A stretch of DNA of 64,000 nt from Desulfobulbus sp. (GTDB lineage: Bacteria > Desulfobacterota > Desulfobulbia > Desulfobulbales > Desulfobulbaceae): the NCBI GenBank assembly GCA_031280615.1, contig JAITGO010000017.1, positions 372,001 through 436,000 on the forward strand, given 5' to 3'. A program made the translations under genes and the position numbers. The notes under the pieces are model-generated. The model saw nothing but the letters and a program-made list of their open reading frames with translations, ran no database searches and was not told the origin of the DNA. This document shows, in pieces, positions 1-7,457 of the stretch; the stretch's first letter is position 1, and each line of letters opens with the position of its first letter.

Positions 1-2
1 TT

Positions 3-110
3 GAGCCCCTGCTGGTGCGGGCGCAACAGGTGGTGCGGGGGACAATGGGTGTGCCCGGTTCGGAACGGATGGAGCCAAACACCAATCGCTCCGGCCATGA
101 AGCGCAATGA
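3..110 (+). CDS. possible C-terminal fragment of a gene entering from the left edge
   Basis: An open frame with no start inside the window runs from the left edge to a TGA at 108-110. Its last 35 residues have a soluble, protein-like composition (LLVRAQQVVRGTMGVPGSER and on to SGHEAQ). It stops before the minus-strand terminator at 144-187, which would fit convergent genes. I recognise no domain, and so short an open frame in GC-rich DNA may be chance. Confidence 0.25.
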   Translation, partial: EPLLVRAQQVVRGTMGVPGSERMEPNTNRSGHEAQ

Positions 111-143
111 AAGCGTCCATACCGGTCCCCTGCGATTGAGCGT

Positions 144-187
144 AAAAAAGAGCGCGGCGCGCCGTTACTTCCGGCTGCGCCGCGCTC
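144..187 (-). terminator. rho-independent terminator of the autotransporter gene
   Basis: GAGCGCGGCGC at 150-160 pairs perfectly with GCGCCGCGCTC at 177-187, and the loop can extend the stem with GCCG/CGGC. Read on the minus strand, the stem is followed by six T residues (complement of 144-149). It begins 34 bases past the autotransporter stop codon. Confidence 0.85.
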
Positions 188-221
188 GATGGGATGTGGC
201 GATTGTTCCTGGCTTGATTCG

Positions 222-2870
222 CTAAAACTCGTAGCGGATTTGCAAACTCCCGGTCATGCCTTCGCGGGTGCCCACATAGGCCTGTAGCCCCATGTCAAGG
301 GACAGGGACGGGTCATTGGTAGGTACGATGTGCATCCCAACCTCGCCGATGCCGGTGCCACCCGCGAGTTCCGGCGCGTCGATGGCGTAGCCGAAGGTCG
401 TGGCGCCGGCCTCGCCGTCAAACTCGTGCTCGTAGGCCACGCCCATGTAGTGGGTGTAGGTTATGTTCTCGGCGTAGGCGAAGCGGGTGCCCACGCGCAT
501 ACGGTGCGAATCCGCATCGTCGAACGAGATGGGCTCGCCCGTGGCCAGGGCAACATCATCGCCCTGCACCCGCGTCCAGAAATATTTGCCGTACAGGTCA
601 AGTGACATCGTATCGTTTAGGTGCGAGATATAGCCCAGACCCGCATGCAGGCCGTAATAGCCCGAGTCGGAATCGTATCCGCCCGCGCGGTGGCCTGCGA
701 CGTCGACCAGATTGGCATTGTTGTACTCATTGCTGACGGTGCCCGCCCGGAAGCTGGCCTCGGTATAGACATGGCCCGGACCGGCCTCGGCGAAATCCAA
801 GCGGCCAATAATGCCGCCGCCCAGGTGGTCAACGTCGCCATCGCCATTGTAGTCGATGCCCGAAAAAGCGTTGTAGGTGTCGTGCGAACCGCTGCCGTAT
901 TCAAAGAAGGCGCCCACGGTCAGGCGTCCGGGAATGAGGTCCACGCCCCTGGAAAGGCCGGTCAACAGGGAAATGCTGGACATCTCTATGTGCGAGCCGG
1001 TGTCGTATTCCGACCAGCCACCGGAAAGAGCGCCGAAGATGCCTATGCCGTTCTCGGTTTCCTGGCTGGACAGCACTGCGTCCCTCATGCCTTGTCCGGC
1101 CGCCAGGTCGGCGCCTTGGTTGACCAGGGCCAGACCGGAGAGGAAGCCTTCGACCAGGACCTTGGCCTGCGGGCGGGCTTGCACGCTGGACAAGGTCGCG
1201 GTCAGCATGTTGTTAGCGGTGTCCAGGTCCCAAAGATAGTTCAGGGTTGCGCTGTGCTGCCCCTGAGCCTGGGTTTGGGTGAAGCCGGTGGTGTTGAGGG
1301 TTCCGGCGCTGGCGTCGATGAGCGTCACTCGGTCACCGGCCCGCAGGGGAGCCGTGTTGCCCAAGGTGCTGGCGGTGACGGTGGAACTCCTGCCGTTGCC
1401 GTCGCCTAAAGCAGCCGTGCCGGTCACGTTAAGCACCGGGGTGTTTTGGGTGACGGGGAAGGTAAAGTTGTACTGCTGGAAATTCTGCACCGATTGCACT
1501 GCGCTGCCGCCGTAATCGAACACGTTCAAGGTGTTGCCGCTGAAGGCGTCCATTCCCGGCACAGGGGTGGTGGCGGTGCCGACGAAGCCGCCGTAAAAAT
1601 CCGCTCCGCTCAGGTCGGGCGCGCCGCCGATGGTCACGCTATTGCCGGTAGCCGAGCCTGTTTCACCATGACCATCGACCAGACTGTACCCGCCGTAGAT
1701 GCTCCCGCTCACCGTGCCGCCGCTGATAGTTACCTTGTTGTTGTTGGCCTCGCCGGACATGCCCGCACCGTTTGAATCGGCATACCCGCCGTAGACGCTC
1801 CCGGTCACAATGCTGACGTCGCCGATGGTTACGGTATTGTTTGTGGCCTGCGCGGTACCGGAGTTGCTAACGGCATGTCCACCGATGATGCTAGACGTGA
1901 CCTGGGCGTTGTCACTGATGGCGACGCTGTTCCCCGAGGCCTGCGCGGTGCCGGAGTCGCTAACGGCATGTCCGCCGATGATGCTAGACGTGACCTGGGC
2001 GTCACCACCGATGGTAACGTTGTTGCCCGAGGCCTGCGCGGAGCCGGAGCTGCTCACGGCACCCCCGCCTAAGCTCCGATCCACAATGCTGACGCCGCTG
2101 ATAGTCACTTTGTTGCCCGAGGCCGTGGCAATGCCAGAGTTACTCACAGCAACCCCGCCGGTGGCAGATATGACCTGGGCGTTGTCATCGGTGGTAACAC
2201 TGTTGCCCGAGGCCTGTGCGGCCCCGGAATCACTCTTGGCATATCCGCCGAAGCTCTGATCCACAACGCTGACGCCGCTGATGGTTACCTTGTTGTTCGA
2301 GGCCGTGGCAGTGCCGTCTCCGGACTGAACAGCGGCATACCCGCCAGCGGTCACCCCGTTGTTCACCGTGCTGTCGATAATGGCGACGCTGTTGCCCGTG
2401 GCCGTGGCTGCGGAGGAACCGGAAATCAGGTTGTAATACCCACCGAAGATTCCTCTGCCGTTCACCGTACCCCTGTTAATGGTCACGCTATTGCCGGTGA
2501 CCGTGGGCGCCCATCCACCCATAATCATGACGTCGGTCATCGTGGTGCCCTCGATGAGGACCTGGTTGTTGGTGACGGCATCCGAATCGACCGTATTCAC
2601 CGCGCCAAAGACAGACTCCACTCCGCTGCCATTGGTGACCGTCACCCTGTTGTTGGCAAGGTTGGGGCTTTGGCCCATGATGTTGCTGCCACTGGGAGCC
2701 ACGGAATTGGAAATAGGATCTGGGGTGCCACCGGGATTGGGGATGTCTTGCAGCATGGTCGCGTCGCCGTCATAGACAACGTCTTCCGCCCAAACCGGAA
2801 CGGTTATGGACGAAAGCAAGGCAAAGACTGAGCTCGTCTTGCTCAGGGCACGGAACAATGGTCTGGCCAT
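222..2870 (-). CDS. autotransporter (type Va) with repeat-rich passenger
   Basis: An 882-residue predicted surface protein secreted by Sec and then through its own outer membrane barrel. A signal peptide (MARPLFRALSKTSSVFALLS, cleaved after VWA) precedes a long passenger. The passenger is rich in Gly, Ser, Asn, Thr and Ala and built of degenerate ~31-residue beta-helix-like units (GGHAVSxSGTAQASGN and relatives). The last ~280 residues have the alternating pattern of an autotransporter beta-barrel and end in RYEF, the expected terminal phenylalanine. I chose the ATG at 2870 because GAAGGAG lies 8 bases upstream and the signal peptide starts there; the open frame continues further upstream without such features. 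No protease catalytic motif is visible, so adhesion or aggregation is the likeliest role, but that is inference. Confidence 0.88.
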   Translation of the reverse strand: MARPLFRALSKTSSVFALLSSITVPVWAEDVVYDGDATMLQDIPNPGGTPDPISNSVAPSGSNIMGQSPNLANNRVTVTNGSGVESVFGAVNTVDSDAVTNNQVLIEGTTMTDVMIMGGWAPTVTGNSVTINRGTVNGRGIFGGYYNLISGSSAATATGNSVAIIDSTVNNGVTAGGYAAVQSGDGTATASNNKVTISGVSVVDQSFGGYAKSDSGAAQASGNSVTTDDNAQVISATGGVAVSNSGIATASGNKVTISGVSIVDRSLGGGAVSSSGSAQASGNNVTIGGDAQVTSSIIGGHAVSDSGTAQASGNSVAISDNAQVTSSIIGGHAVSNSGTAQATNNTVTIGDVSIVTGSVYGGYADSNGAGMSGEANNNKVTISGGTVSGSIYGGYSLVDGHGETGSATGNSVTIGGAPDLSGADFYGGFVGTATTPVPGMDAFSGNTLNVFDYGGSAVQSVQNFQQYNFTFPVTQNTPVLNVTGTAALGDGNGRSSTVTASTLGNTAPLRAGDRVTLIDASAGTLNTTGFTQTQAQGQHSATLNYLWDLDTANNMLTATLSSVQARPQAKVLVEGFLSGLALVNQGADLAAGQGMRDAVLSSQETENGIGIFGALSGGWSEYDTGSHIEMSSISLLTGLSRGVDLIPGRLTVGAFFEYGSGSHDTYNAFSGIDYNGDGDVDHLGGGIIGRLDFAEAGPGHVYTEASFRAGTVSNEYNNANLVDVAGHRAGGYDSDSGYYGLHAGLGYISHLNDTMSLDLYGKYFWTRVQGDDVALATGEPISFDDADSHRMRVGTRFAYAENITYTHYMGVAYEHEFDGEAGATTFGYAIDAPELAGGTGIGEVGMHIVPTNDPSLSLDMGLQAYVGTREGMTGSLQIRYEF
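1800..2345. repeat. tandem ~93-bp repeats inside the autotransporter passenger
   Basis: Units of about 93 bases (31 codons) recur. For example, the block starting ggcatgtccaccgatgatgc at 1872 returns at 1965 with one change in that stretch. Neighbouring units are more degenerate but keep the Gly-Gly-x-Ala and Ser-Gly-Asn spacing. Such in-frame repeats are prone to unit gain or loss, which would lengthen or shorten the displayed passenger. Confidence 0.75.
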
Positions 2871-2903
2871 ACGCGAAACTCCTTCATTGATGTTGAGGTT
2901 GTG

Positions 2904-2947
2904 GAAAAAGAAAACGGCCCTGCATTCCTGTAAGAAAACAGGGCCGT
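2904..2947 (-). promoter_or_regulatory. terminator-like hairpin in the autotransporter leader
   Basis: ACGGCCCTG at 2914-2922 pairs perfectly with CAGGGCCGT at 2939-2947. On the minus strand the stem is followed by TTTTCTTTTT, so it has the form of an intrinsic terminator. It lies only ~45 bases upstream of the autotransporter start codon and in the same direction. It could attenuate transcription of the gene, or it could end a short upstream transcript. Confidence 0.55.
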
Positions 2948-3115
2948 AGGTGGCGGAGTTGTGTGGTGATTGTGAACGACTGCGGCAAGAACTGTGTGAA
3001 AAGGCAGAAAAAAAGTGAGGTGAAAGGCATGATTGCAGCCTCGGCGGCACGCTTATGCAAGGAAATGGTTGCCATGGACATCGTTGTTTCTTTTTGTGCA
3101 GATATTTTACAAGAT

Positions 3116-3145
3116 ATATTATTGGATAAGTAATTTTCTATGCAA
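3116..3145 (-). promoter_or_regulatory. candidate sigma-70 promoter for the autotransporter
   Basis: On the minus strand TTGCAT (complement of 3140-3145) is followed after 18 bases by TAATAT (complement of 3116-3121), in a locally AT-rich stretch. It would give a leader of roughly 240 nucleotides that includes the hairpin at 2904-2947. Confidence 0.35.
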
Positions 3146-3757
3146 GGCTCAAAAAAGCAAGCATTTTTGTATGGGCGGTAAAATTTTTTGTACCTGGCTT
3201 ACGTAGTCTTTGTTCCGAAAGGCCAGTGGTGCTCAACAACCATTAAATCGAAATCGGTAGGTTTGATAACCGTGGAACTGAACTCCTGGCGATATCGACA
3301 GGCCGTGCGGCCGGTCTATGCACGATTGAATCGCCGGGACGTTTCCCGTCGTATGGTCGTTGATGGGGAGAATCCAGAAGGGAGGGATTGTCGATAAAAT
3401 AAGGATATGATCTTTGCTGACGGCATCGCCCTGAGAGCGAGGATGTGTTCGAGAAACACAAAAAGTAATCTGCGAGGAACCGGCACAGGTGCTGTGCAGT
3501 ATGCCCCGGAATTGGCATGTCGGGAGATTGTGGGAAGCTGTTGGCGCTCTTTGCCGTTCGTTAGTCGATGGCTGGCGTTAAGGGTAACGTCTTGGAATTC
3601 GGGTCGTCAGAGCGTTGTGCACGTTTCCTGAAGCCCTGAATCTGATGCGGTGCGCTGCTTGAGGAAACCTGTTCCCAGGCGGCTATCTGAACGACTTTGG
3701 GTTTGCAGGGGAATTCTATCGCCGTGCTTGTTTTTTTGATTGTCCAAGAGAGAACGG
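3146..3757. other. intergenic stretch with no recognisable gene
   Basis: About 600 bases between the autotransporter leader and the repeat at 3758. Short open frames occur on both strands, but none has a ribosome binding site together with protein-like composition, and I recognise no RNA gene. A poly-T tract lies at 3730-3737. Confidence 0.5.
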
Positions 3758-3785
3758 CGTGCTCACTTCGTTCGAGTGACAGGGT
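3758..3785. repeat. half-copy of a dispersed TGTCA-TCGAACG-AGTGAG repeat
   Basis: The minus strand reads TGTCACTCGAACGAAGTGAG, nearly matching the right arm of the inverted repeat at 46329-46440 (TGTCATCTCGAACGCAGTGAG). The core TCACT-N7-AGTGA can form a small hairpin. It sits just past the 3' end of the pyrE operon, so it may end up in that mRNA tail. Confidence 0.5.
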
Positions 3786-3793
3786 AATGCGGT

Positions 3794-4270
3794 TTAACTT
3801 TGCAGGAAAAAGCCCAAGGCTTTATCCAGTTCGGCGTAGTTTTTGAATTCGCAGCCGATGACATTCTGTCGCACCGATTTGATCACCGCCTGTTTTTTCA
3901 GCACGGTTTGCTTTTTGTCGTTGAGCTGGATTTCAATCTGGATTTCCTGGTCCATGGCGAGGTCATGCATGCCGGACACCGTGAATTCCGCGCCTCCCCG
4001 CGAGAGATTGGTCACCTGGATCATGCCGCCGCCCGAGTTTTTGGGGGCGATGATTTGATAGGTGCCGGGCAGGTTGGTCTGCTTGCGGAAATTGCAGCGG
4101 AAATTGAGCAGGACCGGAAACGACGCCTTGCAACTGCACCGCACGGTCATCAAGTGGGGTGTCGAGCGGTACGCGGAGGCGGAAAAGTGTTTGACCGCGC
4201 CGCATGCCGGGCAGGTCAGGGTGGCGGTGTTATCGGCGCGAACGTATACGGTCAGGGGCTTCATGGTCAT
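3794..4270 (-). CDS. PilZ-domain protein with N-terminal zinc-ribbon-like cysteines
   Basis: A 158-residue cytoplasmic protein. Residues 1-50 carry two cysteine pairs, C20-PA-C23 and C45-S-C47, that look like a metal-binding knuckle. From residue ~55 there is a PilZ domain with the RxxxR motif (R58-R62) and the downstream NxSxxG motif (N88-LSRGG), the pair that binds cyclic di-GMP in this family. It is therefore a probable c-di-GMP effector. The ATG at 4270 overlaps the stop of the upstream small gene as TGATG, so translation is likely coupled. In-frame alternatives are a TTG three bases upstream and an ATG at 4264. It is last in a pyrE-led operon. Its output partner cannot be told from sequence. 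Confidence 0.82.
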   Translation of the reverse strand: MTMKPLTVYVRADNTATLTCPACGAVKHFSASAYRSTPHLMTVRCSCKASFPVLLNFRCNFRKQTNLPGTYQIIAPKNSGGGMIQVTNLSRGGAEFTVSGMHDLAMDQEIQIEIQLNDKKQTVLKKQAVIKSVRQNVIGCEFKNYAELDKALGFFLQS

Positions 4271-4440
4271 CAATCATAAATGATGCAGGTAAATCGTTCC
4301 AATTCCGCCTCTGTTTCCGGGTCAAGGTCGGCGGCGACTTCATGGATTTGATATTCCTTCCGGCAACCGCTGCACTGCAAACGGACCTGGCGGCATCTTC
4401 GCAGCACTTTCAGCGGCTGGCCGCATTCCCTGCATTTCAC
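4270..4440 (-). CDS. small 56-residue dual-CXXC protein between pyrE and the PilZ gene
   Basis: This short frame starts at a GTG overlapping the pyrE stop (GTGA) and ends in a TGA overlapping the PilZ gene start (TGATG). Coupling on both sides argues strongly that it is real. The protein has C3-RE-C6, C16, C23-SG-C26 and C52, a central QVRLQCSGCRKEYQIHEVA segment and an acidic tail ending FTCIIYD. I recall a deltaproteobacterial family of small dual-CXXC proteins, some with selenocysteine, that shares this layout; here all positions are cysteine. It probably binds zinc or takes part in thiol chemistry. Its function is unknown. Confidence 0.8.
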   Translation of the reverse strand: MKCRECGQPLKVLRRCRQVRLQCSGCRKEYQIHEVAADLDPETEAELERFTCIIYD

Positions 4441-5003
4441 GTTGTCTTTGCCTTGCCGATGAGTTGTTCGCGGGTAAAGACCGCTTTGAGGGGATAGCCC
4501 TTGGCCGCAAGTTGTTCGGCTCCGCCTTCCTGCCGGTCGACGATGGTCGCCACCAGGCCCACACGGAATCCTTCGTTTTCTACCCGTTCAATGACTTTCA
4601 ACAGGGTGCCGCCGGTGGTGACCACGTCTTCCACCAGCGCGACCAAACCGCCCGGTTTGAGGTTGCTCTTGCCTTCGATAAAATTGCCGGTGCCGTGGCC
4701 TTTGGCCTCCTTGCGGACAATGAAGGCCGGGATCGGTGCTTTGTCCAGATAACTCACCAGAGAAACCGCGGTGACCAGCGGGTCGGCGCCCAAGGTCATG
4801 CCGCCCACCCCGACTATGGGTTCCGGGTGCTGGCGGATTAGTTCAAAGAGGAGACGGCCACACAAGTAGCTGCCCTCGGCATCTAGGGTGGTTTGCTTTC
4901 CATCTACGTAAAAATCCGATGTTTTCCCCGATGTCAGGGTGAAGGTGCCCTGTCGGTACGATTTGTTCAGTAAAAGTTCTTTCAGTCGTTGTCGTTCGTC
5001 CAT
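4437..5003 (-). CDS. pyrE: orotate phosphoribosyltransferase
   Basis: A 188-residue enzyme that joins orotate to PRPP to make orotidine 5'-phosphate, step five of pyrimidine synthesis. The PRPP-binding loop is clear (VALVEDVVTTGGT, about residues 131-143), as are the phosphate-binding TSGKTSDFYVDGK near residue 24 and the flexible-loop KEAKGHGTGN. The length is normal for the family. AAGGAA lies 7 bases before the ATG. It leads a three-gene minus-strand operon with overlapping start and stop codons and is divergent from glmS across ~206 bases. Confidence 0.96.
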   Translation of the reverse strand: MDERQRLKELLLNKSYRQGTFTLTSGKTSDFYVDGKQTTLDAEGSYLCGRLLFELIRQHPEPIVGVGGMTLGADPLVTAVSLVSYLDKAPIPAFIVRKEAKGHGTGNFIEGKSNLKPGGLVALVEDVVTTGGTLLKVIERVENEGFRVGLVATIVDRQEGGAEQLAAKGYPLKAVFTREQLIGKAKTT

Positions 5004-5209
5004 GGGAAGTTCCTTATAGCTTGAGTTAAAAAGAGAATACCTTCTTTTGTTGTTTTCTCAAAAGGAATTCTCCGTGTCGACATGCCGGTTGTAAGAGAGG
5101 TGATCGATCCTGAACGATCCGCGTCTTCCGGCTTGCATTTTGTCGCGTCGTCGTGGATACTGGCTCCATATTGCGGCCTGTGGCATAACCCATTCACGAG
5201 GATGAACAA

Positions 5210-7054
5210 ATGTGCGGAATAGTTGGCTATGTAGGACCCAGAAGAGTTATCCCCATCCTGCTCGAAGGCTTGAGGCGTCTTGAGTATCGCGGATACGATT
5301 CCGCCGGCTTGGTCTATTCCTTCAACAACCAGCTGGTGCGATACCGGGCGAAAGGCAAATTGAGCAATCTTGAGGCCGTGGTCGACGAACATGTCGGCGT
5401 TGCCAGCGGCATCGGCCTGGGCCACACCCGCTGGGCAACCCACGGCGCCCCCACCGAAAGCAATGCCCATCCCCACACAGATTGCACCGGAGAGTTGGTG
5501 GTTGTCCACAACGGCATCATCGAGAACTACAGCGCCCTGAAAAAGGAATTGACCGACAAGGGCCATGCCTTCACCTCGGAAACGGATACCGAGGTCCTGG
5601 CCCACCTGATCGAGGATTGCCTGAAGAACACCAAGGATCTGGTGGCCGCTGTCCGCTCCGCGTTGACCCGGGTGGAAGGTTCCTACGCCATCGGCGTGCT
5701 CTGGGCGCATGAGCCGGAGTTGCTGGTCGCGGCCCGCAATCACAGTCCCCTGGTCATGGGCGTTGCCGCCGATGCCTGCTATATCGCCTCGGATATTCCG
5801 GCCCTGCTGCCTTTTACCCGCGAAGTCATCTTCCTCGACGACCGGGAAATGGCGGTGCTTCGCAAGGGGAGCTACACGATTCAGCAGGTCGACGACGGCT
5901 CCGAATTGGCCAAGCCTGTTTCCCTGATCGATTGGAACGCCTCTATGGCGGAAAAAGCCGGATACCGGCATTTCATGCTTAAGGAAATATTCGAGCAGCC
6001 CCAGGCCATTCTCAATACGGTCAGCGGCCGCATTGTCCCTGACACGGGATTTGTCGACCTGCCCGAAATCGGTCTTGATCCTGCGTCGCTCGAAAACATC
6101 GACCGGATCGCCCTGGTTGCCTGCGGCACCTCCTGGCATGCGGCCCTGGTCGCCAAGTATTGGATCGAAAAATGGGTCGGCATCCCAGTGGAAGTGGATA
6201 TTGCCTCGGAATTTCGCTATCGGCGCCTTCTGGTCAACGAACGGACGCTGACCATTGCCATTTCTCAATCCGGAGAAACCGCCGATACCCTGGCGGGCAT
6301 CCGCCGGGCTGCGCAACTGGGCTCCAGGGTGCTGACGGTTTGCAACGTGGTGGGCTCCACCATGACCCGGGAAGCCGATGGGGTCATCTACACCCATGCC
6401 GGCCCGGAAATCGGCGTTGCCTCGACCAAGGCCTTTACCTGCCAGCTGGCAGCGCTGTTCCTCCTGACCCTGTATCTCGGCCAGACGCGGAAGACCATCG
6501 ACCCGATCACTCAGAAAAAGCTGGGTCTGGCCCTGATCGACATCGCCGAGGTGATTGCCACGGAACTGCCCCGGTTGCAGATGGAGATCAGCGAATTGAT
6601 CGAACAGTATTACGAGGCCAAGGATTTTCTGTTTGTCGGACGAGGACTCAACTTCCCCATCGCCCTTGAAGGGGCCTTGAAACTCAAGGAAATTTCCTAC
6701 ATTCACGCCGAGGGCTATGCCGCCGGTGAACTGAAGCATGGCCCGATCGCCCTGATCGATCGGGAAATGCCGGTGGTGGCCCTGGTGCCGCGAGATTCGG
6801 TGTATCTGAAGGTGGTTTCCAATATCGAGGAAATCAAGGCCCGCCAGGGGCGGCTGGTGCTCTTTGGTACCAACGGCGACGAACACCTGTCCGCGTTGAC
6901 CGAAACGGTTTTGTATCTACCCGAAGTGGTGGAAGACCTCAATCCGTTGCTCTACACCATCCCAGCCCAGTTGCTGGCCTATGAAATCGCTCATCGCCGC
7001 GGCTGCGACGTCGATCAGCCGCGGAACCTGGCCAAGAGCGTGACCGTGGAATAG
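5210..7054 (+). CDS. glmS: glutamine--fructose-6-phosphate aminotransferase (isomerizing)
   Basis: A 614-residue cytoplasmic enzyme making glucosamine 6-phosphate, the first step to UDP-GlcNAc for peptidoglycan and LPS. The start MCGIVGYVG exposes the N-terminal Cys nucleophile of the glutaminase domain (residues 1-~220, with GHTRWATHG and HNGIIENY). Two SIS sugar-isomerase domains follow (ISQSGETADTL near residue 352; GRGLNFPIALEGALKLKEIS near 480). The C-terminus is the canonical DQPRNLAKSVTVE. A GAGG precedes the ATG, and a strong terminator follows at 7109. No glmS ribozyme was looked for structurally, and none is expected in this group. Confidence 0.98.
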   Translation: MCGIVGYVGPRRVIPILLEGLRRLEYRGYDSAGLVYSFNNQLVRYRAKGKLSNLEAVVDEHVGVASGIGLGHTRWATHGAPTESNAHPHTDCTGELVVVHNGIIENYSALKKELTDKGHAFTSETDTEVLAHLIEDCLKNTKDLVAAVRSALTRVEGSYAIGVLWAHEPELLVAARNHSPLVMGVAADACYIASDIPALLPFTREVIFLDDREMAVLRKGSYTIQQVDDGSELAKPVSLIDWNASMAEKAGYRHFMLKEIFEQPQAILNTVSGRIVPDTGFVDLPEIGLDPASLENIDRIALVACGTSWHAALVAKYWIEKWVGIPVEVDIASEFRYRRLLVNERTLTIAISQSGETADTLAGIRRAAQLGSRVLTVCNVVGSTMTREADGVIYTHAGPEIGVASTKAFTCQLAALFLLTLYLGQTRKTIDPITQKKLGLALIDIAEVIATELPRLQMEISELIEQYYEAKDFLFVGRGLNFPIALEGALKLKEISYIHAEGYAAGELKHGPIALIDREMPVVALVPRDSVYLKVVSNIEEIKARQGRLVLFGTNGDEHLSALTETVLYLPEVVEDLNPLLYTIPAQLLAYEIAHRRGCDVDQPRNLAKSVTVE

Positions 7055-7108
7055 GACGCTCCGAGCGCGGCCTCGACGGCCGCCATATCGATATCTGTTT
7101 GCATTTTT

Positions 7109-7146
7109 GCCTGAAGGGGACCGCTTTTCCCTTCAGGCTTTTTTTT
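7109..7146 (+). terminator. terminator of glmS
   Basis: GCCTGAAGGG (7109-7118) pairs perfectly with CCCTTCAGGC (7129-7138) and is followed by eight T residues, 54 bases after the glmS stop. Confidence 0.93.
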
Positions 7147-7330
7147 GTCCAAATGTAAAGCAGCTCGATATCTCTGAATATTTATTGAGACAGCAAGTCT
7201 TCAGTCGGCTGTTTTCGCATGCGAAATCGACGCACTTGCTGCTTGGCTCCGTGTTTTTTCTTCATTCACGAAAACCGGCTGGATCTGTCGGTTCAGGCAA
7301 AGGAAAAACAAGACGCTGCCGCTCTTCTTC

Positions 7331-7359
7331 TTGCATACATTCATGAATGTATGTATAAG
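7331..7359 (+). promoter_or_regulatory. sigma-70-type promoter of the acrAB efflux operon
   Basis: TTGCAT at 7331-7336 and TATAAG at 7354-7359 are separated by exactly 17 bases. The spacer is almost entirely the palindrome annotated as the AcrR operator, so repressor binding would block RNA polymerase directly. The expected transcription start is near 7366, giving a leader of about 90 nucleotides before the first gene. Confidence 0.7.
7334..7353. promoter_or_regulatory. AcrR-type operator, 20-bp perfect palindrome
   Basis: CATACATTCATGAATGTATG is its own reverse complement, and the following TA extends the likeness. As I remember it, the Escherichia coli AcrR box upstream of acrAB has the same TACAT/ATGTA core. 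The gene at 13324 at the end of this operon encodes an AcrR-like TetR protein, so autoregulated repression of the pump is the straightforward reading. Confidence 0.78.
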
Positions 7360-7457
7360 GTCGTGAGCAATTTTTCTCGGCGGAAGCGCAAGGGCGCCAT
7401 CTGCTGTGGCCGGGAAATGCTTTAAGATAAATTCGTTGTTATTTTGTAAGGTTATCG

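Noticed and set aside
1800..2345. CRISPR array
   Set aside because: The repeats are in frame, imperfect and without unique spacers, and they encode the passenger's repeat units.
2884..3081. Possible leader peptide gene (65 codons) upstream of the autotransporter
   Set aside because: Its start has only a weak binding site and it overlaps the terminator-like hairpin. Composition is not that of a known leader peptide, and nothing links it to attenuation by translation.
3188..3631. Short open frames on both strands in the 3.1-3.75 kb gap
   Set aside because: None has a good ribosome binding site, a known domain or protein-like composition, and they overlap one another.
4982..6886. A 634-codon open frame on the minus strand across glmS
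   Set aside because: It is exactly antisense to an unmistakable glmS. Its composition (His, Gln, Asp, Gly) is the usual shadow of a GC-rich gene.
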